The translations under genes and the position numbers were made by a program. 64,000 nucleotides of DNA from Paenibacillus pinistramenti (GTDB lineage Bacteria; Bacillota; Bacilli; Paenibacillales; Paenibacillaceae), in NCBI RefSeq assembly GCF_005869875.1, contig NZ_VAWG01000009.1, forward strand, positions 62,001 to 126,000, written 5' to 3'. This document shows positions 49,574 through 58,601 of the stretch, piece by piece (positions within the stretch are counted from its first letter, which is position 1; every line of letters begins with the position of its first letter). Below the pieces are notes generated by a model. It worked only from the letters and a program-made list of their open reading frames with translations, made no database searches and was not told where the DNA came from.

Positions 49574-51187
49574 CTACTTCACGCTCATATACCGGTCATA
49601 CGCATCGGTCCGGATCTTCATCAGCTGCTCGAGGCCCATGTCGTTCAGCTTCTTCACATAAGCGTCCCAACCCTCGTCGATGCCGCCTTTGGTTACCCAT
49701 ACCGCACGCGTCGTAGCTACGTAGGTGTCGATGTCCGTCGTCAGCGTCGGCAGCTCTTTGAATTCATCGGCCGTGTACATGACGTTCGGGAATGGCGTTG
49801 TTACGTATTCATTGCCGAGCTTGTCGAGCTGGAGCTTGAGGCCGTCGCCGGTTTTTTCGCTCAGCTTGATGTTCTGCTCAAAGGATGGGCTTACGTATTT
49901 AGGTCCGAAATCGCGCAGGGATTGGTCCCAATACCAGGCGTCCGCGCTTGTTCCGGCAGGCGGATCCATGAGCGAGAAGGTGCCGTCGTCATTTTTCTGG
50001 ATAACCGTACCGATCGCGCCCCAGAAGTTCTGGATGCTGGCTTCGTTCGTGTAGAACTGGTCAGCCCAGCGTGCAGCGACTTCCGGATATTTGCAGGATG
50101 TGGTGATCAGCAGCTCGTTGCGGTTATAGCTCATGCCGTTTGGATCGCCGGGAGCATAGCGTTTGCCGTCCGGTCCCGCAATCGGCGGAATTGTTACATA
50201 TTGGTCGCTCCATTTGCCGAAGACGGCGTCGGGCGTCCATTGGTTGGTGAAGCCTACGATTGGCGCGTCGGCATTCTGCTGCTTGGCCGAGGTCATGCTC
50301 GCGTCCTGGGTGAACAATTCTTTGTCCAGCAGGCCTTCCGAGTACAATTTATTGGCGTATTTCAGCGCTTCCTTGTATTCATCGGAGATCGGATAATAAA
50401 CCGGCTTGCCGTCTTTCACCATCATGTTGTTCGCGTTGATGTCGGTAATGCCGAACGGGTTCAGGAAGTCCATGCCGAGTCCGGTTTCTGTGTAAGGAAT
50501 TTCGTCCGCTTTGCCGTTGCCGTTCGGGTCCTGGGTTTTAAACGCTTTCAGGACGTTGTACAGATCATCGGTGTTGTCCGGCACCTGCAGGCCGAGCTTG
50601 TCGAGCCACGTTTTGTTGATGACCGGCTGGTTCTTCGTCTTTGGACGGGATGGCAGGCGGGTTGGCAGCGAATAGATTTTGCCGTCAGGGAACGTGCTGA
50701 TCTTCTTCAGCTCCGGCGTCTCGGCCATGGCCGCTTTCAGGTTTGGCATGTACTGGTCAATATAGTCGTCCAGCGGGCGGAAATAGCTCAGATTGTTGAC
50801 AATATCGGAGTCTGAAAAAGTCTGGTCGCCCAAAATAATATCCGGCAGCGTGCCGCTGGCCAGCATAATCGATTTCTGCTCGGACCAGTCGTTCGAAGAA
50901 ACGACCTGCCATTCGATCTTGACATTCGAATTCTTCTCAAGGTCCTTCAGCCACTGGTTCTGTGTAAAAGTATCGCCCATACTGCCCCAGCGCATGGTCA
51001 GCACTTTCAGGGTCACCGGCTCATTGACGATCGGCAGCCCTTCTTTATTGAAATTATCGGACGTGCTTGCCGCCGTGTTGTTCGCGCTGTTCGAGCCGCC
51101 GCAGCCGGCGAGGCCCAGCACCAGCGAGCCTGCCAGCACAACGGCGCTGAGCATTTTGCCGGACTTTCGGTTTAACAGTTTGCCCAT
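49574..51187 (-). CDS. extracellular sugar-binding lipoprotein (LplA-like)
   Basis: 537 aa solute-binding lipoprotein of a CUT1-type transporter. Lipobox LAGC (Cys near residue 29), then an Asn/Ser linker and the binding fold. A DPNGNGKADE segment (near residue 220) looks like a calcium-binding loop, common in LplA-type proteins. Start has GGGGGAG. Third gene of the operon after the two permeases. Confidence 0.92.
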   Translation of the reverse strand: MGKLLNRKSGKMLSAVVLAGSLVLGLAGCGGSNSANNTAASTSDNFNKEGLPIVNEPVTLKVLTMRWGSMGDTFTQNQWLKDLEKNSNVKIEWQVVSSNDWSEQKSIMLASGTLPDIILGDQTFSDSDIVNNLSYFRPLDDYIDQYMPNLKAAMAETPELKKISTFPDGKIYSLPTRLPSRPKTKNQPVINKTWLDKLGLQVPDNTDDLYNVLKAFKTQDPNGNGKADEIPYTETGLGMDFLNPFGITDINANNMMVKDGKPVYYPISDEYKEALKYANKLYSEGLLDKELFTQDASMTSAKQQNADAPIVGFTNQWTPDAVFGKWSDQYVTIPPIAGPDGKRYAPGDPNGMSYNRNELLITTSCKYPEVAARWADQFYTNEASIQNFWGAIGTVIQKNDDGTFSLMDPPAGTSADAWYWDQSLRDFGPKYVSPSFEQNIKLSEKTGDGLKLQLDKLGNEYVTTPFPNVMYTADEFKELPTLTTDIDTYVATTRAVWVTKGGIDEGWDAYVKKLNDMGLEQLMKIRTDAYDRYMSVK

Positions 51188-51251
51188 GGATACTCCCCCA
51201 TTCTAAATTAGAAGATAAGACAGCTATTCCTTGTCCGCTATTCCTTGTCCG

Positions 51252-52211
51252 CTATTCCTTTACGGCGCCGATCATCACCCCCTGGTTGAAATACTTCTGG
51301 ATGAACGGATAAACACACAGAATCGGCACCGTTGCCACGATAATGACGGAATATTTCATCATGCTGGCCAGCCGCAGCGCAATTTGCGCCGCTTCGCCCG
51401 TACCCATGGCTGACTGCATCTGGTTGGTGATCAGAATGTTGCGCAGGATGAGCTGCAGCGGGAACAGGTTCGGATCTTTTAGATAAATCAAGGCGTTAAA
51501 ATAAGAATTCCAATACCCGACTGCAATCCATAAGCCGAGCACCGCAATGATCGCTTTAGAGAGCGGCAGCACAACCAGGAAAAAATACCGCAGGTTGCCG
51601 CAGCCGTCGATCTGCGCCGCTTCCCACAAATCGCCCGGGATACTCGTCTGGAAAAAGGTCCTCGCTACGATAATGTCGTACACGATCACCGAGAACGGCA
51701 GCACCATGACGAGGAAGGTATTATACATATGGAAGTCCCGGATCGTCAGGAACGTTGGAATCAGTCCGCCGCTGAAGAACATCGTGAAGATGAAGAACAA
51801 GGACAAGAACTTGCGGCCGACGAGATCCTTCCGTGACAGCGCATAAGCCGCCGAAATGTTCACGGCCAGCCCGATCAGCGTGCCCACGACCGTATACAGA
51901 ATGGTGTTGCGGTAGCCGACCCAGATGTTCTTATGCTTCAGCAGCTCCTGGTAACCCTCCAGCGTAAAACCCTTCGGAAAGAGCCAGACCTGCCCGTTCG
52001 CCACCGAAGACGGATCACTGAATGACGCGATAATAATGAAATAGAGCGGATACATCAGGACGATCAGGAAGAGCACCGCAAACACGTACAGCAGCACTTC
52101 CATGACGGTGTCCGAGGACCGGTTATTTTTGATCCTTTTGTTATGGGATTTCTTGTTATCAAGCTTTCCTGAATCCGCCCTCTTGTTAAGTTCTGCCTCC
52201 AGCATCGCCAT
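51252..52211 (-). CDS. ABC transporter permease (LplC-like)
   Basis: 319 aa with a charged N-terminal tail of 35 residues and six helices. EAA loop DLWEAAQIDGCGNLRYFFLVVLPLSKAII (near residue 205); C-terminus YFNQGVMIGAVKE is typical of LplC/YtcP permeases. Start has GGGGGATGAAGG. It lies 15 bp after the other permease and 64 bp before the lipoprotein. Confidence 0.93.
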   Translation of the reverse strand: MAMLEAELNKRADSGKLDNKKSHNKRIKNNRSSDTVMEVLLYVFAVLFLIVLMYPLYFIIIASFSDPSSVANGQVWLFPKGFTLEGYQELLKHKNIWVGYRNTILYTVVGTLIGLAVNISAAYALSRKDLVGRKFLSLFFIFTMFFSGGLIPTFLTIRDFHMYNTFLVMVLPFSVIVYDIIVARTFFQTSIPGDLWEAAQIDGCGNLRYFFLVVLPLSKAIIAVLGLWIAVGYWNSYFNALIYLKDPNLFPLQLILRNILITNQMQSAMGTGEAAQIALRLASMMKYSVIIVATVPILCVYPFIQKYFNQGVMIGAVKE

Positions 52212-52226
52212 CCTTCATCCCCCTTT

Positions 52227-53159
52227 CTACCAAAGACTGTTTTCGCTGAATTTTTTGGAGATTTGGTTGACCATAATCAGCAGAATAAAGTTAATGACGG
52301 TGTTAAACAGGTTGATCGCCGAGGAGAAGCTGTACTGGCTGCTCAGCAGGCCGATCTTATATACATAGGTAGATAAAATTTCGCTGGACGTGATGTTGAG
52401 GTCGTTCTGCATCAGGTATACTTTTTCAAAGCCTACCCCCAGCAGGCCGCCTACCCGCAGAATGAGCAGCGTAATTGCCGTCGGCATCAGCATCGGAATA
52501 TCAATGTAGCGGATCTTGTGCCAGCGGCTCGCCCCGTCCACCGTTGCGGCTTCATACAAGCTCGGGTCCACCGCGGACAAAGCGGCGATGTAGATGATGC
52601 TGTCCCAGCCGACATGCTGCCAGACGTCCGACCAGACATACAGGCTGCTGAACCAGCCGGAGGAGCCCATCAGATCAGGCGCTTCGGCGCCGAACAGCCG
52701 GTATACACTTCCAAGCAGGCCGGTGCTTGGCGACAGCAGAATGAGCATCAGGCCGACCATGACGACAGTTGAGATAAAGTGCGGCATGTACGACACCGTC
52801 TGGAAGAACCGCTTGAACCGGTTCGCCCGCATCTGGTTGACCATCAGCGCCAGCAGGATCGGAATCGGGAACGTGACCAGGCTGTACAAGCTGATAATCA
52901 GCGTATTTTTGATGGTGGCCGAGAATTGGTACGAGTGAAAAAACTTCTCAAAATATTTAAATCCCGCCCACGGGCTGCCTCCAATGCCAAGCGCCGGACT
53001 GTAGTCCTTAAAGGCAATCAGCACGCCGTACATCGGCTTGTAAGCGAACAGCAGCGACAGCACCACGGCGGGAAGCAGCAGCACATACAGGCCCCAGTTT
53101 CTCCGGATCTGCCCGATTCTCCGCCCTCGGCTTAAGGTTTGGCTTTGGCCGGCTTTCAT
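52227..53159 (-). CDS. ABC transporter permease (LplB-like)
   Basis: 310 aa, six helices, with the LplB-type N-terminus NWGLYVLLLPAVVLSLLFAYKPMYGVLIAFKDY and an EAA loop SLYEAATVDGASRWHKIRYIDIPMLMP (near residue 205). First gene of the operon. Start has GGAGGGG. Divergent from the sensor kinase gene, which is the usual arrangement for LplABC systems under a YesM/YesN pair. Confidence 0.93.
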   Translation of the reverse strand: MKAGQSQTLSRGRRIGQIRRNWGLYVLLLPAVVLSLLFAYKPMYGVLIAFKDYSPALGIGGSPWAGFKYFEKFFHSYQFSATIKNTLIISLYSLVTFPIPILLALMVNQMRANRFKRFFQTVSYMPHFISTVVMVGLMLILLSPSTGLLGSVYRLFGAEAPDLMGSSGWFSSLYVWSDVWQHVGWDSIIYIAALSAVDPSLYEAATVDGASRWHKIRYIDIPMLMPTAITLLILRVGGLLGVGFEKVYLMQNDLNITSSEILSTYVYKIGLLSSQYSFSSAINLFNTVINFILLIMVNQISKKFSENSLW

Positions 53160-53718
53160 GACATCCCCTCCTTCTTTCTTTGTTTATATAGTCTGAAAAA
53201 TAACCGGCGTCCTCTGCCGGATTCGCCATCCGCTTGGGACACCTTCAGTATAAGGGCGATCCATCCCGCTTTACCGGACCTTGATCAGCGGCTATTCGGA
53301 CTTTTGGCGTCCGGTTTGAGCAGGCTTGTCCAGCTTTCTGAGGTGGCCAGGCTCCCTCACTGACGTTATTCAGACTTTCCGTTGCACTTTCCGGACTTTG
53401 CATCCTCCCGGCCCCAATTGTTATGGCCGAATGCCCGCAACCTTTTTATAATAAAAAATAAAGCGCATTCATAAAGGGGATTTCTGGGCTTTTTAAAGGA
53501 AGTGGGCAGCTTACTCTGCTTGCTTCTTAACGGAGAGGTCGAATGGCTCTGGAAAAGCGTAGCGTCCGCCTTTGCTCTTGGAATATTACCATTAGAGTTC
53601 ATTCATAAATAATCCAGGAGGAACAGCGGTTGAAAGAACATTCGAGATCGGAGTGGCTGCGCTAGATAAGATTTACTTCGTTTAAAATGCGCCCCACGAA
53701 AGGACGAAATTTCCGAAT
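53160..53718. other. 559-bp intergenic region between transporter operon and kinase
   Basis: Carries the divergent control signals of the operon and the two-component genes. On the minus strand AT-rich text with TATATAA lies 40 bp before the LplB start; no convincing -35 is seen. A 78-codon minus-strand frame (53366-53602) has no ribosome site or family and is treated as spurious. No cre box of full match was found. Confidence 0.5.
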
Positions 53719-55587
53719 ATGACTGCTCCCAAACCCAACAAACAATATCCCATCCGCCACTACGTCAAAATTATGTTCCTGATCTCCTTTATCGTTCTGG
53801 TGCTCGATTTTGTGATCAGCATCGCCACCATATCCATCGTCAAGCAGCAGTCCACCCGCTATCTGCAGGATACAGCGGATCTGTACATCAACCGGATCAA
53901 CCACGATTTTGCCTACATCAGCCACTATATGGGCTGGACGCTCGCCAACGACGAGAGCCTGAAGACCATGAGCAGCCATCCGGTGAACAGCTGGGAGTTC
54001 TTCAAGGCAGGCGAGAACCTGCATAAGCGTTTTGCGGAGCTGCAGAAGAATTACGGCCAGGAGTACAACTTTTTCCTCTATTTAAAGAATCAGGACTACT
54101 TTCTGAACTACGCGCCGATCAGCATCCCCTATGGGGATTATCAGGATTTGAAGGAGCAGATCACGTCCAATGTGCTGAATTCGGATGTGCAGGACAAGGA
54201 GATTTATGAGCGGTTTTACTCCAAGTGGTCGCCGGTTCTGGTCCGCGGAAAATTTTACATGGTCAGCATTGCTCCTTACCATGACAGCTACATGATCGGG
54301 CTGATCTCGGCCGACAACCTGATCTCGCCGCTGCGGCAGATCAATCTGGGCGAAGACGGGCTCGCCTCGTTTGTGGCTGAAGACGGCCGGTCATTGACCA
54401 GCCCGGTCCTTAATAACGGAACCCGGCTGACCGGCGAGGATATTCAGCGGCCGGCGCCCTCCTTCCTGAACCTCATTCAGACCCGGACGACGGTGGACGG
54501 GGAATTTACGAACGCGACTTTTCATGTGAAGCTGGTCATCCAGTTCGGCACCTTTGAGAAAATTGTCATCGCCCAGCTGCTCATCCTGCTGCTCGCCGTC
54601 ATCATCGCCGGCAATCTCGCGTTTATTCTGCTGTATTTCAAGCGGAAGGTGCTGACGCCGATCAAACGCTTTTCCTATAACCTGACCTTCTGGTCCGAGG
54701 ACGGCGAAGCGATCGACATGGAGAGCAGCAAAATCATCGAGCTGGAGAAGGCCAACACCCAGTTTCAGCATCTGGTGGGCCAGATCAAGAAGTTCAAGAT
54801 CGACCTGTACGAGCGGGAGCTTGAGAAGCAGCGCATCCAGCTGGATTATATGAAGCTGCAGATCAACCCGCATTTCTTTCTGAACTGCCTGACCAGCATT
54901 TACAGCATGGCGCAGATGCAGATGTACCAGGAGATTGAGAATATGGCGATGTCGACGTCCAAGTATTTCCGGTATATTTTTCAGAACGGGGAAAATTTTG
55001 TCCGGTTGGAGGATGAAATCGACCATGTGCGGACGTATCTGGACATCCAGCGGCACCGGTACCAGAACGCGCTGTCCTACCGGATTGAACGGGACGGCCT
55101 GGAAGGGCTTCAGAGTCCTGAGCGGATTCATGGGCCTGGCCGGCTTCAAGGGACTGACCGGTCCCTGGAGCCCGAAGGCCCGGGTGGCAAGGCTGACGCC
55201 GGTCTCATTCCGCCGCTGGTGCTGCAGACCTTTATTGAGAATGCGGTCAAATACGGTGTCTCCCGGGTGAACGAAGCGCAGATTGTGCTCAGGCTGAGGC
55301 GGGCGCAGCCGGGCGAGGCAGCAGGCATGAATTTAGAGGATCCAGCCGGCCTGCCGATGAACATCATCCAGATTGCCGACAACGGGCCGGGATTTCCGCC
55401 GGACATACTCGAAGCCCTGCAGCAGGGGCAGCCGCTTGACCAGTCCAAAGGCACGCATATCGGCATTATGAACACGCTGCAAAGACTGGAATCGCTGTAT
55501 AAACAGAAGGCTACCGTTCTCTTCTCCAATCTGGAGAGCGGCGGCGCCTGCGTTACCCTATATCTCCCGGCTTACGTGCCGGAATGA
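53719..55587 (+). CDS. YesM-type sensor histidine kinase
   Basis: 622 aa membrane kinase. A first membrane helix (residues 17-40), an extracellular sensor of about 245 residues, a second helix (285-310), a HAMP-like region and a His_kinase domain with the phospho-His in YMKLQINPHFFLNCLTSIY (near residue 385). The ATPase shows FIENAVKYG (N box), IADNGPGF (G1) and GTHIGIMN. A 25-residue Gly/Pro insert (about 455-480) before the N box is unusual. The ribosome site for ATG 53719 is weak. It pairs with the next gene and probably controls the divergent transporter. Confidence 0.93.
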   Translation: MTAPKPNKQYPIRHYVKIMFLISFIVLVLDFVISIATISIVKQQSTRYLQDTADLYINRINHDFAYISHYMGWTLANDESLKTMSSHPVNSWEFFKAGENLHKRFAELQKNYGQEYNFFLYLKNQDYFLNYAPISIPYGDYQDLKEQITSNVLNSDVQDKEIYERFYSKWSPVLVRGKFYMVSIAPYHDSYMIGLISADNLISPLRQINLGEDGLASFVAEDGRSLTSPVLNNGTRLTGEDIQRPAPSFLNLIQTRTTVDGEFTNATFHVKLVIQFGTFEKIVIAQLLILLLAVIIAGNLAFILLYFKRKVLTPIKRFSYNLTFWSEDGEAIDMESSKIIELEKANTQFQHLVGQIKKFKIDLYERELEKQRIQLDYMKLQINPHFFLNCLTSIYSMAQMQMYQEIENMAMSTSKYFRYIFQNGENFVRLEDEIDHVRTYLDIQRHRYQNALSYRIERDGLEGLQSPERIHGPGRLQGTDRSLEPEGPGGKADAGLIPPLVLQTFIENAVKYGVSRVNEAQIVLRLRRAQPGEAAGMNLEDPAGLPMNIIQIADNGPGFPPDILEALQQGQPLDQSKGTHIGIMNTLQRLESLYKQKATVLFSNLESGGACVTLYLPAYVPE

Positions 55588-55602
55588 ACAGGAGTGTAAG
55601 CT

Positions 55603-57447
55603 ATGAATGCTTTCCTTTCGTTTGAAGGACGCCCCGTAAGGCTGGGCAGCAGCGGCAGGGTCGGCGGTATGGGCAGTGGAAGCGATGCCGGCGGCAGCGC
55701 AGCCAGCGGCGGCTGGACCGGCGCTCCCCGCTCCACTGCAGCCGGCGGCGCATCCAGCTCGCCCGGCAGCTCCGGCGGCGCAAACCACGCTGCGCCTTCC
55801 GCTTACTCCGCCGGTTATCCGGGGACACCGGCAGCCATGAGCGCGCTGGTCGTCGATGACGACTATTTTGTCGTAACGGCGCTGGAGCGGAAGATTGACT
55901 GGCATTCGCTGAACATTCAGCAGGTTTATACCGCTCATAATGTCGCCCAGGCGCGGGAGATTCTGCAGCAGCATCCGGTGCAGATTCTGATCTCCGACAT
56001 TGAGATGCCGCAGGGAAGCGGCCTGGAGCTGCTGGCCTGGGTCAGGGAAATGAACTACAACCTGCAGGCGATTTTATTGACCAACTATGCCGACTTTAAC
56101 TACGCCCAGAAAGCGATTGAGCTGCAAAGCTTCGAGTATTTTCTGAAGCCGATCGAATTCGATAAGCTGATGCTCATCATCCAGAAAGCGGTAAACCGTG
56201 TGAAAGAGCAGCAGAACACCGAAAAGGCTGTTCAGGAAGGTCAGTATTGGCAGAAGAACCATGCCAAGCTGCTGGAGCATTTCTGGCGCAGGCTGGTCAG
56301 TGACAGCACCGCTTCACTCGTCAAGCCGGGGATCATTGCCCAGTCCATCGCCGGGCAGAATCTGGATTACCGGCTGACCGATAAGGTGCAGCCGCTGCTT
56401 TTTCACCTTTTTCCCCATAATGAGAGCATGTGCAGCCAGGAGAAGGGTTTGTTTGAATTTGCGCTGCAAAATGTGATCGGCGAGCTGTTCCGGCAGCCTT
56501 CTTTTACGATGGAGACGCTGTTCGAATTTAAGGAGAATCATTGGATTGCCCTGATCAAATGGGATACGCCGCCAGAAGAAGAAGCTTTGCGGGAGGTCTG
56601 CGCCTCTTTCCTCCGGAAAGCCAATCTGTATCTCAAATGCGACGCCTGCTGCACCGCTGCCCTTCCTGCGCAGTTAGAAGCAGTCAGCGAAAGCATCCGA
56701 CAGCTGCTGGCCATGGACAGCGAGATGGTGAAGGAACGAAACAAATTGTACGATGTGCGGGATTATTTGGATATTTCCCGGGAAAAGTCGAACTATGCTG
56801 CGCCGGATCTCGCCTATTGGGAAGAGCTGCTGAACCGCAATCAGCCTGATGTCCTGCTGGCGGAGACTTCCGCCTATTTAAAGCAGATGCTCAGCCATCA
56901 CATGCTCAACGTCGCTGCACTCAGCTTGTTCCGGCTGGATCTGGTCCAGCTTGTCTATTCTTTTCTGAAAATGAAAGGCATCCAGGCTCATAAGCTGTAC
57001 ACCGGGAGAACGCACGAGCAGCTTCTTGCCCAATCGCTGAATTCCACGCATGATATGGAGGCCTATGTACATGATTTGGTGACTACGGCTATGGAGTACA
57101 GGGATTTTACCGAACAGGCCAACTCCGTCGTCGAAGAGATCAAGCATCACATTCACAACCGTTACGGAGAGGAGCTTTCACGCAACGGTCTGGCCGAAAT
57201 CGTCTATCTGAATCCGGATTATCTTGCAAGGCTGTTTAAGAAGGAAACCGGCATTTCACTGGGCAATTATGTAATTCAGGTGCGTATTGCCGCCGCCAAG
57301 CAGCTGCTGGAGACGACCTCCCTGTCCGTTTATGCGGTTGCCGGCAAAGTCGGGTACGGGAATTATTCGTATTTCTCCAAGCTGTTCAAGCAGGAAGTGG
57401 GCTGTACCCCGAATGATTACAAGAAGACCGGCAGGGCAGGTAGCTGA
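55603..57447 (+). CDS. AraC-type response regulator (YesN-like) with Gly/Ser-rich N-terminal extension
   Basis: 614 aa. Start ATG 55603 has CAGGAG, 15 bp after the kinase. Residues 1-78 are a Gly/Ser/Ala-rich segment with no fold; the receiver starts at ALVVDDDYFVV (acidic pocket) with the phospho-Asp in LISDIEMPQGSG (near residue 130). A middle region (210-500) and two AraC helix-turn-helices (510-610; YLARLFKKETGISLGNYV and VAGKVGYGNYSYFSKLFKQEVGCTPNDYK) follow. Receivers normally start within a few residues, so the extension is odd; an internal ATG at 55837 has no ribosome site. Confidence 0.92.
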   Translation: MNAFLSFEGRPVRLGSSGRVGGMGSGSDAGGSAASGGWTGAPRSTAAGGASSSPGSSGGANHAAPSAYSAGYPGTPAAMSALVVDDDYFVVTALERKIDWHSLNIQQVYTAHNVAQAREILQQHPVQILISDIEMPQGSGLELLAWVREMNYNLQAILLTNYADFNYAQKAIELQSFEYFLKPIEFDKLMLIIQKAVNRVKEQQNTEKAVQEGQYWQKNHAKLLEHFWRRLVSDSTASLVKPGIIAQSIAGQNLDYRLTDKVQPLLFHLFPHNESMCSQEKGLFEFALQNVIGELFRQPSFTMETLFEFKENHWIALIKWDTPPEEEALREVCASFLRKANLYLKCDACCTAALPAQLEAVSESIRQLLAMDSEMVKERNKLYDVRDYLDISREKSNYAAPDLAYWEELLNRNQPDVLLAETSAYLKQMLSHHMLNVAALSLFRLDLVQLVYSFLKMKGIQAHKLYTGRTHEQLLAQSLNSTHDMEAYVHDLVTTAMEYRDFTEQANSVVEEIKHHIHNRYGEELSRNGLAEIVYLNPDYLARLFKKETGISLGNYVIQVRIAAAKQLLETTSLSVYAVAGKVGYGNYSYFSKLFKQEVGCTPNDYKKTGRAGS

Positions 57448-57464
57448 TTTGATCCAGAAGGTGC

Positions 57465-57517
57465 AAGCCGCAGCAGCCATGTTTATTCTGGCGGCTATTT
57501 GCCGGCTTTCTTTTTTT
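57465..57517 (+). terminator. terminator of the two-component operon
   Basis: AAGCCGC...GCGGCTAT..GCCGGCTT nested stem followed by CTTTTTTT. Confidence 0.7.
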
Positions 57518-57526
57518 CAAATTAAA

Positions 57527-57564
57527 GGGCCGTCCCGGTCACTCAAATGGCTTCGGGACAGCCC
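57527..57564. terminator. second hairpin, probably terminating the minus-strand tiny genes
   Basis: GGGCCGTCCCG/CGGGACAGCCC stem (57527-57537 with 57554-57564); T-rich on both sides. Confidence 0.55.
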
Positions 57565-57666
57565 ATTTTAAAGGAGGAAACTCTCAACTCAAGCTGATGA
57601 CGGGATGCAGACACAAGATCGGGCGGGTATCCCGTGCAGGAATCCGTTCAAGCACCTGTCCTGAGG

Positions 57667-57789
57667 TTATCCCCAGACTGTACGGCTGATGATAACCAGC
57701 AAAATGAAGAGAACCAGAATAGTGCCAGTGCTCGTAAACATGCCGCCGCCTCTAGTAGGAGCGCAGTCTTCGCCGCCTGCATATGCCAT
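57667..57789 (-). CDS. tiny membrane protein, YjcZ-like (copy a)
   Basis: 40 aa: MAYAGGEDCAPTRGGGMFT then a single helix TGTILVLFILLVIISRTVWG. The helix matches the tiny YjcZ-type sporulation/transmembrane family. Strong ribosome site GGGGAGG. One of four tandem copies downstream of the TOMM cyclodehydratase gene. Confidence 0.85.
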   Translation of the reverse strand: MAYAGGEDCAPTRGGGMFTSTGTILVLFILLVIISRTVWG

Positions 57790-57847
57790 GGCTGTAACCT
57801 CCCCTCTCTCTCAAGCGTTCAGCAGGTCATGGTTCACATGACAAGCC

Positions 57848-57964
57848 TCAACCGAGAACTGTCATGCTGATGATAACCAGAAGTATGAACAGCACCAAAA
57901 TAGCACCGGTTGAAGTAAAGCCGCCTCCCCGACCGCCGCAGGAAGCTCCGTCTGCAACTGCCAT
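57848..57964 (-). CDS. tiny membrane protein, YjcZ-like (copy b)
   Basis: 38 aa: MAVADGASCGGRGGGFTST followed by the helix GAILVLFILLVIISMTVLG. GGGAGGTG precedes the ATG. An AT-rich promoter-like block (57990-58029) shared with copies d and e lies upstream, so it may be separately expressed. Confidence 0.87.
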   Translation of the reverse strand: MAVADGASCGGRGGGFTSTGAILVLFILLVIISMTVLG

Positions 57965-58184
57965 CACTTACACCTCCCTGCTTCCCAGATACCTTATTGT
58001 ATTTTCCTGTTGGTCCTGTGGATTGGGGGTCTATCTATATAGACTGAAATTTATGAATTCCATGAAGGGACAAGTAAGCAAAAGGACCCTTCCTGCATTT
58101 CCCCAGAAAAATCAGAAAAATCCCCCAGCCAAAGGACAGGCGCATACCTGCACCCGTCCGCTGCTGAGGGACTCATCGTTCAGC

Positions 58185-58310
58185 TTACAGCCAGAAAGTA
58201 CGGCTGATGATAACAAGCAAGATAAAGAGAACCAGAATGGTACCAGTATTTGTGAAGGCGTTGCCCGCACAACTGGCACAAGAGTCTGCTCCGCCTGCAG
58301 CGTATGCCAT
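58185..58310 (-). CDS. tiny membrane protein, YjcZ-like (copy c)
   Basis: 41 aa: MAYAAGGADSCASCAGNAFT and the helix TGTILVLFILLVIISRTFWL. It carries a CASC pair near residue 11. Ribosome site GGGAGGAC. Closest to copy a in its helix and end. Confidence 0.86.
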   Translation of the reverse strand: MAYAAGGADSCASCAGNAFTNTGTILVLFILLVIISRTFWL

Positions 58311-58362
58311 TTCGTTGTCCTCCCTTCCAGTGGAATGCCTCATCCATTAGTCCTTCATGAGG

Positions 58363-58491
58363 TTAATAAGCTCCGCCCAACATTGTAAGGCTGATAATAA
58401 CCAGAAGAATGAACAATACCAGGATTGCACCTGTTGAGGTAAAGGCACCAGGTCCAACACCGCCGCAAGATCCCGCACCTGCAACTGCCAT
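58363..58491 (-). CDS. tiny membrane protein, YjcZ-like (copy d)
   Basis: 42 aa: MAVAGAGSCGGVGPGAFTST, helix GAILVLFILLVIISLTMLGG and end AY. Ribosome site GGGGGTG. It begins 111 bp downstream of the cyclodehydratase stop and is nearly identical in layout to copy e on the other side of the cluster. Confidence 0.87.
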   Translation of the reverse strand: MAVAGAGSCGGVGPGAFTSTGAILVLFILLVIISLTMLGGAY

Positions 58492-58517
58492 TCTCAAACA
58501 CCCCCTTGTTAAGCAGA

Positions 58518-58559
58518 TACCTCATCATATCCGCCTGCGCCTTAAATGGATTGGGCTTC
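58518..58559 (-). promoter_or_regulatory. conserved upstream block of tiny gene d
   Basis: GAAGCCCAATCCA (58559-58547) and GGATATGATGAGGTA (58532-58518). The same two pieces occur before copy e (63306-63264) and, less exactly, before copy b (58029-57990). Spacing and sequence suggest promoters of one sigma factor, perhaps sporulation-specific. Confidence 0.5.
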
Positions 58560-58601
58560 TATCCCTTCTGGAAAAATACCCACTCCAGATGCGGTTCCCC
58601 C

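Noticed and set aside
53540-53570. Possible cre box upstream of the LplB operon
   Set aside because: Only a partial match to the consensus on either strand.
53366-53602. 78-codon frame in the kinase-transporter gap
   Set aside because: No ribosome site, family resemblance or codon bias.
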